DNA from: Erigeron canadensis
Taxonomy: Eukaryota > Streptophyta > Magnoliopsida > Asterales > Asteraceae
DNA: 64,000 nucleotides
Assembly (NCBI RefSeq): GCF_010389155.1
Contig: NC_057769.1
Span: 17,422,735 to 17,486,734, forward strand
Direction: 5' to 3'
In this document: piece by piece, positions 55,001-64,000 of the stretch
Layout: every line of letters begins with the position of its first letter
Position numbering within the stretch: the stretch's first letter is position 1
Notes under the pieces: generated by a model
Told to the model about the DNA's origin: nothing
Seen by the model: the letters and a program-made list of their open reading frames with translations, nothing else
Databases searched by the model: none
Program-made: the position numbers and the translations under genes

Positions 55001-57939
55001 TGATGGAGGAAGAAGGAATGGGATATAACAATAATTGTAGATAGACAACCACTATAATAAATACAGATTTAGACTACCTTAACATTTTACATGATATATA
55101 CCTAGTTCACTATAATAACTAGGATCCAGAATTTTGTCTTTACTTTACCATGAAAACTGACTACTATATAATTGCAGAAATTGCATGTATTTATCATAGA
55201 TGATTTTGATAATTAAAATCAGAGTTACCAATAGAAATAGAATTGACATGATATGATGTCTTCTTGTAACACCGACATATTTGTATTTTTAGTACTTATA
55301 TAGAGTTATGTATCATAATATGTTGTTTGATATAATCTGGGCATAACCAGTATTGAATGAATTGACATTTTTGGTTTGATAATAGTAAGGGACCTAGGCA
55401 ATTTTAGAATTATATTTAAATCTTAACAAGGATAGCTTATGCTGTTCACTGATTCACCAATGGTGGAAGAATTGTAACTACCTTTGCCTTCTTAGAGATG
55501 TGAAAGATTTTGTATGTATTGAATTTGTACGTGTCCATTGAAGCCTTTTCCTTTAATTGAATGTATCATTTCATATATACAGTTGCTCGGATTGCTTTAG
55601 TGAAGCCTGAGAAGGCTCGAGGAGTTGAAGATGTTATACTAAGGGCTGCCCAAATGGGTCAAATTGTTGAGAAGGTAGCTACTTCACCTAATTATATTTT
55701 TTAATTTTATCTAGTTTTGTTTTGGGCCATGGCAGCCAGTGCTCCCATTTACTTCTTAAGGGGTCAAACGGAGCTATGCATTGCCTCTAATGGATGCAAA
55801 TTTAGTTTACATAAAGTTGCCCGAAGTCTATCTCTATTGCCTAAAACCTCCTACAGCATCTTATAAAATATTTTGATTGTTATTGAACTACTATTTACTT
55901 GTGTAGTCATAGTCGCGACGCTAGTTATCATCAATATGGGACAAAACTAATTTTGGTCAACTGAACCTGACCCATTTCAACCTGTACAAAGATTCCCAGT
56001 TTTCACCAATCACCCAAACAGCGTGACCCTCCTATTTTGCCACCTGTAGTTTCGTTTTCACAGTTGAGGTTTATTGATGTGTGGGTTATACACTTCAAGC
56101 TACTATACGTATGGAAATCTCATATCTGTGTATTAATCTGTTCGTTTATATGCAGGTTTCTGAAGAGAGGCTCATATCATTGTTGGAGCAAATTAACACC
56201 CAAACAACCAAACAGACCAAAGTTACAGTAAGTTTAAACTTCATAATAGTTGTAGTTTCTTCTTATAGTAGTTTTTGTTTATGCTTTAGAAGGATTTGGT
56301 TATTGCATTAATAATACAACTGATATCATTCCTGTGTGTTTTGGATGCTCTTTACTTTGGATATATCTTTTCTGTTGTACCTTGAGGGGGCCAACATATT
56401 TGGGATAATTAGAGTAAAAACCCAACTTCTAAACTCATTTAAGCATGAAACAAGTTGTATCCCACTATCCCTGTAAATTAATATAATGTATGTTTTGTCA
56501 GGAAAGTAAATGACCATTTACAGTTTTACACCTTTATTAATTTACGGAGATTTCAGACATTTTTCACAGGTTCTATATGAGTAGAGTTAAAACAATATGA
56601 AAGAAAATTTCAGTTTTTTAATACCAGTGAAATTTGTTGAAATGTTGTGAAAAGAATAGAAAACATCCTTATGACATTCTGTTGAACATGACGTTCTGGC
56701 TACTGTTTCTTACGAAATATTAAAGCCAGCGCTTGATTTATTGTTGGATGAGTTTAGGTGTGTTTGGCTTAGCTATTTATGGGGTTTAATAGCTTGCTTG
56801 TGTTATCTTAAAGCTAATAAGCTCCTTGAAAGTGACTTTTAAAATAGCTTAATAAGGTTAAAATCCCTAAGCCCTTTCATATGGCTATTTGATAACACAT
56901 AAGCTAAAAAGCTTAAGCTCACTCAAACACCTCCTTTACTATAAAGCGGAGTATTTTGAAAAATTGGATGCATCATGCATGTTAGAAATCATGAATGTGG
57001 TGAAGAAAGATGAGATCGTGAAAGTTAAGAGGGTGCTAGGTTGATGGATTTAGAAGTAGTAATGATCATGATTATAATTGGAACTGGTTGCTATCTGCTA
57101 GGCTATAATACATTTGGCTTATTGCCGAAAATTGGGTAGTGAAGCATTATCTAACAGATTGAAGGAAGTGCTTTTAACTTTTTATTGCATGACCCCCTGA
57201 CCCCTGTTACCTTTACCATTTACTTTCCCATAGAAGGTTTGCAAATTAGAACAAAATGTCAAAATTGTTGCCCGTTTGCCTTCTTGTTCTATGTAAAACT
57301 TTTAAGTTAAATGAAAAGATATATATATATATATATATAGATAAAATGAGTCCATCTAAAAAAAGTCCATGTAACTTACACATGTGTAAGTTAACTCCAA
57401 CCACCCCCATGATCATCTCCGACCACTACCGTGATTTTCCGGCCACCGCATCGCCGGAAAATCATGTGTAAGTTAACTTACACATGTGTAAGTTAACTTA
57501 CACATGTGTAAGTTACTTACACAGGTGTAACTTACACATGATTTTTCGGTGGGCCCGTCGCCGGAAAGTCTTAGTGTTTTTACAAAAAAGTCTTGTATAT
57601 CGTAGTAGATGATGATGGTGGTGTGTAAGTTACGAAAATCAATGGACTTTTTTTGGACTCTTTTAGGTGGACTCATTTTATCTTACCCCTATATATATGT
57701 ATATAATATATATATATATATATAAAACAATTTATTATTATCAATATCTATTAGGCAGCCTTTTCAAAAGATGTTTGTTTGTCGAACATCTCTGTGAGTT
57801 ATACTATTTCATTATTCAAATATGTCCAGGGTAAATACTAAATAGACTACACAACTGAAACTGAAATTGACTTTGTTTGTGTTTGCTGTTTTTCCCTCAG
57901 ATTCAGAGGCGTCGGAGTGTGCTTGACGATGATGATTAG
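52031..57939 (+). CDS. PDCD5: Programmed cell death protein 5 homologue (seven coding exons)
   Basis: Coding exons are 52031-52033 (ATG only), 53067-53132, 53217-53266, 53760-53824, 55583-55674, 56156-56227 and 57901-57939. All introns are GT..AG. The lengths sum to 387 nt (128 residues plus TAG). The protein begins ADPELEALRQRRMQELMAK, has a basic helical core (EADERRQMMLSQILTSQARER, ARIALVKPEKARGVEDVIL, KQTKVT) and ends RRRSVLDDDD. This is the full length of the PDCD5/TFAR19 family (about 125 residues in animals). Family knowledge: a small nuclear/cytosolic DNA-binding-fold protein linked to cell death and chaperonin binding; the plant role is less clear. The frame is intact throughout. Introns 1, 4 and 6 are long and hold transposon debris. 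No alternative start is needed, because the conserved N-terminus directly follows the ATG exon. Confidence 0.95.
52376..52505 (+). mobile_element. SINE 3' portion in PDCD5 intron 1
   Basis: GGCTACATCTTACCTCCCCCATACC, split as GGCTACATCTTACC and TCCCCCATACCC, then CTGCTTAGGCCGGGATTG and a TTGTTGTCGTTGTT tail, match the Au-type plant SINE 3' end. The 5' promoter part is degraded. Confidence 0.6.
56757..56932. mobile_element. Tourist-like MITE in PDCD5 intron 6
   Basis: It begins GGTGTGTTTGGCTTAG and ends GCTTAAGCTCACTCAAACACC. The flanking TTA on the left and TTTA on the right fit a TWA target site. It is about 176 bp with no ORF. Confidence 0.6.
57340..57682. mobile_element. MITE with internal TTACACATGTGTAA palindromes, PDCD5 intron 6
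   Basis: The terminal inverted sequence is GATAAAATGAGTCCATCTAA (left) and its near complement ending at 57682. Both sides also contain AAAAAAAGTCCAT and GTAACTTACAC inward. It is flanked by AT microsatellites (about 57319-57339 and 57690-57722). Confidence 0.7.
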
Positions 57940-58529
57940 GCTATTTCATGTAAATTTGTTGGTATGTTTGATGGTTATTATCAACTCGATTACTTATCCT
58001 TTTGGCCTTTTGGGTAGTGTTAATTTAACTTAATAACCTTTGTTCGGGCCACCATGTGTGTTTTATGCTTTATGCAGTTCTTCTATTATTATTTGTATAC
58101 GATATTATTTATTATTTCTTCACTTTCTGCAGCGTATGTTTACATGCACTGAATACTCAATTTGTGACAGGGTCATTTCTAAACACCTCTTAAGATCTTA
58201 ATATTCAAGTAGATACATGTTTTTTTATTTGTAAGCACGATCTTACAACTATACTGTAACCTTTGGTTATTTTTTGAGTTTTTAGAGTGCTTTTTCTCAT
58301 TTCTTCTTGGCATTATGTATTGTTTTGTGCCTCAGCTTGGTCTCAAGAGTGGAGGATGTTAAGAAGCCAGTGAACCCATTCGTGGTCCTTGCACGCTTTT
58401 TCATTGGTGCACTACGTCCTAGTCCCTGTTTACATGTGGCTCAAGGACCAAATAGTTCCAAGGTCATGAGGTTATATGGTGTATTATGATTTGTTAATGG
58501 TTGTTTACATTGGTTGTTGGTATCTGGTC
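57940..58529 (+). other. PDCD5 3' flank
   Basis: It contains the 3' UTR and downstream sequence. No second gene is seen, and ORF 58307-58489 has no domain. Confidence 0.5.
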
Positions 58530-58860
58530 TTTACTGGCAAACCCTTGAGGTTAGGTTATATGGTGCATTATGGTTTGATGTTATGGAGGAATAGGGTTGA
58601 TTGATCCTCCAAACGCAACTCTATTAAGAACGTTAAGTGATAAGTTGATTGACCCTAATGGTGAAGTTAGACTATTTTTAAGTCAGTCCAGCTTTTTAGG
58701 GTATTGGAACAAAGACCACATATTAATTTGACGCTAACGTGTAAGGGATTTGGATTAGGAGTTATTGGTCTATTGTTTGAAAAATGGTGTTGTATATGGA
58801 AGTTGACATTGCTGGTTTCGAAGTTATTATGATGTTTCCAGTTAACCGGTTCCTCTATTT
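58530..58860 (+). pseudogene. Host-like pseudogene fragment, paralogous to 39600-40075
   Basis: The sense TLLRTLSDKLIDPNGEV .. YWNKDHILI is followed after stops and shifts by EVDIAGFE-like and NRFLYLPDA-like stretches. The same order occurs in the 39.6-kb copy, and a GAGGTTAGGTTATATGG context precedes both. The parent gene is not recognised. Confidence 0.45.
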
Positions 58861-59620
58861 ACCAGACGCTTGTGAAGAATCGACATAAGCCATACCAATT
58901 ACAACATTTGATGATTAAAGTAATAGGCAGAGAGTTGTATTCTGATTCCACCAAAACATAAGTTCCATTAAAAATATGACCCAATAGCCACAGAAGATAG
59001 AACCGGTTTAGCATTAAAAAAAAAAAAGTAAGGAATGTAAACACCTCAAGATAGTGTTCTATACTTATATGTTAACTCGATCATATTCCTTTCATATAAG
59101 CGAACGTTTAAACTAGAGATGAAATTAACCAACAAATACTACAGTAACTCAAAATCTGAAAAATCAATATCGCTACCATCATTATGGCAAAACACACAAC
59201 TGCTCCAAGGGCTTTGGAAATCCTTAAACTTTGCACACTTCTCCTAGAGATCACCATTCAACTCCGCATTTCCTTTAAATGTTAAGATTAGAAAGTGACT
59301 TGCATTTTGTGAGGATTTCATAGACCCGTGTCACCAAACCGGCCAAAACAAATTTCACTTTTCTGTAGACATGGCATGGTGTTGTCTATAGCTTTGCTTC
59401 AAATGGTAGGCAAAGACTTACTAGTTATGTTGCAAGGCCTTTGGCAGTGTGTTGGAAGCAGTGACTGAAATTCAACGTTGTAAAATTTGCCACTGGATTT
59501 AGTATTTCAATACTATTTGATAAGTGATTAAGTGATATCGCCACTCATTTATCATTTGCAGATCTTTCAGAAACCTTCCACTGCAAAGCTTAAAGGAAAT
59601 TTTAATTGTTTTTTTTTTTT
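58861..59620. other. No gene seen
   Basis: It contains short minus-strand ORFs without domains and nothing repeated elsewhere in the window. Confidence 0.6.
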
Positions 59621-59674
59621 GGGATAAGTATCTTGTAATGTAACAAACTTTGAACGAATGTCTATGGTAGTAAA

Positions 59675-62578
59675 TGTAACACCCAACATTTAAAAATAAG
59701 GATTTCCAAAAACTTTTACCTAACGGCGTTAAAAGAAGCGGAATTAAACTTTAAAAGTCCAAACCAGCAAAATCTGTTTGGTTTATTCATTAAATGGTGT
59801 TACTAGCCATATCATCAAAATAAGTCTAAATGGAAATCCATCGGTTGCCCAACATTAAACAACCGAACACATTATCAATACAAGTCATTATTATCTAAAC
59901 ATAAAGCAAATGTCTAAAGCGAGCAGCCACTATGGGTAAACTATAGCCAGCTTCAAGATCATCTACCCATGTCTCACATCTTCTCACATCTACCTGCTCA
60001 CTATTGTTGGACCTGAGGGCACAACACATTTTAAAAGAGCAAGTGTTAGCTAACGAATTAGCTAAGTAAGATAACACATAATTTATAAAACGTTTGTCCA
60101 TTTAAAACATTATATAAAAGTCATATTAAGTCGTTAAGGCACATATCATTGAACATATCATCTCATATACATATCATAGCATCAACATCATTCATAATAG
60201 GATGGGTCATCCTAATGTGCCTAGTCATCTTTTGCATAATCACATATCACATCTGAACATCTTTATAATTGTGACATAAGTCACGCATCTCGTATAACAT
60301 ATACATCATTATAAGTGAGACATAAGTGACACCCGACTAGATAAACAACCTTACGGTTGTACATCAATGTCGTTAAGGAATGGCAAGCCATATCCAGGAG
60401 TAATCCGTATGTTCAAAGACAATTGGGGCTGGTAAGACCTCCCGTATTACTCTTCACGTTGTACCTCGTTGCAAGGAGCCACCCGAGCAATCACATCAGC
60501 GCACTTAACCGGGCTAGAGCAAGTACGGGTTAAGCTTAACACTTTCACATCAAATTTACGAGCTCGGTTTCACATCACATATAGTTTAGGTGTTTACACA
60601 ACCTAAACAATCATCACATATACATCTTTTACGTTTGGGCCCTTAAACGTGCACGTGTCATGGCAACTTAATAAGTCTAGTGAACTAGATGAACAAGCCA
60701 TGTAATCATGCACATTTCACATATCATCATCATACATTACATTTCATAGCATTTCATTTCATTTCATATCATCGCATCTCATATCATTGCATAACAAATC
60801 GTTACATTTCATATCATAGGGACTGCATTTCAGGCCTCAATAGTCATGTACATAGCCCATATCACCTCCCGTATAACCCCGAATACTCATAAACAAACAA
60901 GTTTATTATTAGGGAAGTTATTATATGAAAACCATGTTTATGTTGAACCCTTAGCGTGTCAAAGTAGTGTATCTTACCTGATGACGAGCACAACGATACA
61001 CCAAACACAAGTTAACAAGCTTCACAATTATCCCGAGTGACCTATATCGAGTTCATTGTCATTAGATTTGCATAAATCCATCCTCATAAGGTTACAAAAC
61101 CATTTATTAACTTAGGTACACTTATAGGACCCTTAAACGCTTGTTTCGGACCTCAAACGGACTCACAGACACTTTATGCGGCGCATGCTTTGAATATGCG
61201 TCGCATATTTGCTTCAAAAATCACCCAGAACCCTCCCAGGCCCCGATATGCACCGCACATAGATTATATGCGCCGCATATGGGGTGCTGGTCGAAAGACT
61301 GACTCGTGCCCTTCACTTGCAGGCAACTTTTCGACCTCTAGATGACCAAATGAGTAAAAACTTAATTCTTATGAAATGCAGGAAATTCAAAGACCTTTCC
61401 AGGGATATAAAGTTTGACTCTTGAAGTTTTCGAATGAATGATTTATGACGTTTGCAAGACAGGTCTGCAGAATTCGTCCGAAACCTGACCACTTCTGGAA
61501 ATCGACATTTTTCGCATATCTCTAGGAAAAATCACAGGAAACTTTGTTCATAACTAATTTAGGGGACACATAGACCTTTTCAAAAATATAAGATTCATCT
61601 CTTATCTCATTCAGATCAAAAAGATATGATTTTTGCAATATGACAACAGAATCAGGCCTTGAGATCCTTATCGTTTTGAAAGCAATTTCGATCATCAAAC
61701 ATACATGGCTGATACCCACGACCTCTACAGTTCATATATACCAAAATATGAATCATTTGACACTATGAAATCGTATATGGATTCATGGATTCATTAAACA
61801 CATCCGACAATTGATTTGACACCCGTTTTTGACCTAAATCGACTCACAAACATAATCGAATCCAAATCAAGCCTCTAGACCAGGTGTGAACCCTATGTTG
61901 GTCATATTTGAACATTAAAATAACATTAACAATGATTTCATACCTGTAGGAAATCTCTAGATACTAAATGATTGCAATAACAATCACCGATTCACCCGAA
62001 ATTGTCAAATCTAACCACAAAACGATTGAAATCAACCATTACTCAATAGATCCAGCTATGAACGAATTGTATGGATGAAAATGAGTGATAATAAGCAAGG
62101 ATTACCATCTATACCTTGGAGGATGATTAACGGATCGAATACGTGCATCGATTGATCATAAGTCCACCCGAAATCGCAATAAACGCACTAGGATTGCTCA
62201 AGAGAACAAGGGAGCGGCTAGGGTTTGAATAAGAAGGAGAAGAAACTGATTTGTGATGCTAATTAGGGTCTACTTAACCCCTAATCCCGTTTTTAAGTTT
62301 CACCCTATGTCAAAACTCGTCCCTGAACTTCTATAGAGCTCATATTTAGCTCCAAACTCCTTTTGGGAATACTTACAACTCATTAAACACTTTAAACACC
62401 TCTAAAGGCATTAAACTATACCTTTAACACTTATTCACATCAACCATTAAGACATTAAAGCCTCACCTATAAAACCTTCATCACACATAAACCAATTAAG
62501 GCATATAAACTTGACGAAACTTAACGTTGACTAACGGTCAAGTCAATAAGTCAATTCTGAAAAGTTTGGGATGTTACA
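59675..62578. repeat. Solo LTR C (2.9 kb), TSD GTAAA
   Basis: It begins TGTAACACCC and ends GGGATGTTACA. GTAAA is at 59670-59674 and 62579-62583. It is of the same family as solo LTR A. ATATGCGYCGCATAT palindromes lie at 61176-61280. No gene is present. Confidence 0.9.
61176..61280. repeat. GCGYCGC palindrome array in solo LTR C
   Basis: It contains ATGCGGCGCAT (61176-61186), ATATGCGTCGCATAT (61194-61208), the imperfect ATATGCACCGCACAT, and ATATGCGCCGCATAT (61266-61280). Confidence 0.85.
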
Positions 62579-62819
62579 GTAAATAACTAAAGTTGTGTGT
62601 ATTGAATGTAAACAACTCGAAAATAATGTTTATTGTATGTAAGAAAATGTATTCGACCAATTAAAATCAGACAAGTGGCACCTCTATATGGTTGCTACGT
62701 ATGTTTTCTTACATACAATAAACATTTTTTAAAGTTGTTTACATACAATACACAAAACTTTAGTTACATCCTACTATAGACATTTGTCCAAAGTTTGTTA
62801 CATTCCAGGATACTTATTT

Positions 62820-63740
62820 TTTTTTTTTTTTTCATGTTGACAAGACACGGCCAGTGTTCACAATCATCTAAGCATAAAATTCTTTCCCTTGCGGAAAATT
62901 TTAGAGGTGAGTAGGTGTTCTTTGGGTTGTATTTGTCTTAAAAGGACCAAAAAGATACAAATTTAAGCTAACCAAATACCCGGTCAAACGGATCCAGAAT
63001 TTTCAAAATCTAAAACAACCTAAATTTGGGTATTCTAACCGTGTGGTTTTCATAATCTTATTTATTATACTACTTTAGTTATAAACCTTAACCCAAATGG
63101 GCCTGTTGGGACTCGTATTGAGTATGGCATCCTTTGACTTGCCAACGCACCTCAACCCATCTGAGTCGCCAATTCTGCCACGTCTAAAAGATTCACTAAG
63201 CATACGGAAAAGTATTCTCTAGTAGCACCAACAAAGTTCAAACAGAGGACATGGTCAGGCATGTTACGTTCCGAGGCATTTTATGTTCCGAATTAGCAAT
63301 CTATGGACTGAAATTACCATGCAAGCACAAGCAGACACAGTAACTCGATTCAACAACTGAAATTACCATGACACTTGCAACACCATCCATATGGACCCAT
63401 ATGACTTGTATTCTTTTGTAAACTACTATTACCTAAATACATATTATCGCCACTAAAAGATCTTTTAGACCCACGAAAGTGTCATGTAAGATCATACTTT
63501 TCACTTACTGTTACCTATATATACATCTATGCATTATATAAACTGAAGTTACTGTAAGTCTATAATTCTAGTAAAGTAGGGAAGTAGTAAAAAGAAATTA
63601 ATGTATATTAGATATCAGTAAAAAAGGAACAACATATTCAAAACCACACTCGATAAATTTTTAGAAGAAAAATGCCTATGATTACATTCAACTTACAACA
63701 AATTATACCCGTCTTATTTCTGAATCAAACATCAATATAA
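62820..63740. other. No gene seen; probable 3' flank of the next gene
   Basis: AT-rich sequence with no domain-bearing ORF or repeat recognised. Confidence 0.5.
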
Positions 63741-64000
63741 TCATTGTGCAAAGTTCCCAAGTCGCCCGTGTAGGCATGATCTTAATCTATGCTCCTCTGG
63801 GAGCGTTTTCCACCACTCCACAAACGTAGATCTTTCCAAAAGCACGTCCTTCCCGAGCTCTTCTTTTTCAACCCATTCACTCACTTCTTTCTCCAATGCA
63901 ACAATTTTATCCTTCATTTCTTCAAACGGTTTCCTCCTCATTTCCTCCACTTTCGCCCAAAAAGTAGTCTCGGAGCTCGACCCTTCTTTCAACTTCTCTG
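63741..64000 (-). CDS. 3' end of a gene, probably EDS1-like lipase-like protein
   Basis: The open frame enters from the right window edge and ends at a TGA at 63741, so only the last 83 or so codons are visible. The sense is FWAKVEEMRRKPFEEMKDK, a charged helix with WVEKEELGKDVLLE, then STFVEWWKTLPEEHRLRS and GRLGNFAQ. The FW.KVEE...STFV.WW..LP..H pattern recalls the C-terminal EP domain of EDS1, a nucleo-cytoplasmic immune regulator working with PAD4 or SAG101. The assignment is from memory of the family and is moderate. The lipase-like N-terminal domain would lie outside the window. Confidence 0.5.
   Translation of the reverse strand, partial: EKLKEGSSSETTFWAKVEEMRRKPFEEMKDKIVALEKEVSEWVEKEELGKDVLLERSTFVEWWKTLPEEHRLRSCLHGRLGNFAQ

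Larger units (their letters stand above)
59621..62819. mobile_element. Long-armed MITE split by solo LTR C
   Basis: The left part 59621-59674 (GGGATAAGTATCTTGTAATG..) and right part 62584-62819 form one element of about 290 bp. Its arms, each about 130 bp, are inverted copies sharing TGTAACAAACTTTG, ACTAAAGTT, TGTATTG.ATGTAAACAACT and TGTTTATTGTATGTAAGAAAA. Confidence 0.75.

Noticed and set aside
60689..60892. ORF rich in His and Tyr in solo LTR C
   Set aside because: It arises from a CATTTCAT/CATATCAT low-complexity tract.
1..64000. tRNA, rRNA, CRISPR or operon-type features
   Set aside because: None seen; the spliced genes and retroelements show plant nuclear DNA. The only tRNA-like matches are the two primer-binding sites.

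Overview
The window is nuclear DNA of a flowering plant, probably an asterid eudicot and possibly Asteraceae. The evidence is AT-rich sequence, spliced genes with GT..AG introns, and nested plant-type LTR retrotransposons whose primer sites match initiator-Met tRNA. The species cannot be fixed from sequence alone. I saw no tRNA, rRNA or CRISPR.

Positions 1-35682 are a nest of Copia-type retrotransposons. Two copies of one family, called 'family R' here (+ strand), make the backbone. Copy 1 runs from before the window to 17301. It appears to have inserted into the RNase H end of pol of copy 2, whose right part runs 17302-35682. Each copy was later hit by a different Copia element on the minus strand. 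Element 1 (1506-13184, TSD TGTAT) lies in copy 1, and element 2 (21930-33524, TSD ACCTT) lies in copy 2. Both insertions are base-resolved, because the other family R copy shows the uninterrupted target. Element 2 and family R carry long accessory (envelope-like) ORFs between pol and the 3' LTR, as in SIRE/Maximus-type elements. All copies carry nonsense codons or frameshifts.

Positions 35683-50350 hold older debris. There are three solo LTRs with matching 5-bp target duplications (35693-38072, 44672-47413, 47557-50123), a remnant LTR region, a hAT-like MITE, a snap-back MITE, and three copies of a Helitron-like terminus. A Harbinger-like locus with a Myb/SANT-type ORF is split by two of the solo LTRs.

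Positions 50350-64000 are the genic part. A small Helitron-like unit with an RPA C-terminal gene fragment precedes the one complete host gene, PDCD5 (seven coding exons, 52031-57939, 128 residues), whose introns hold a SINE tail and two MITEs. Beyond it lie a pseudogene fragment paralogous to one at 39.6 kb and a fourth solo LTR (59675-62578, TSD GTAAA) sitting inside a MITE. At the right edge is the 3' end of a minus-strand gene that looks like EDS1.

The most unusual signal is in the non-coding parts of the retroelements, where each family carries its own array of short palindromes. These are hairpins with a constant loop (CACAAAGGCGTTC) and covarying stems in elements 1 and 2, GCGYCGC-centred palindromes in four LTR regions, TGACGTCA-centred palindromes in family R, and AAACGATCT hairpins in the element 1 leader.
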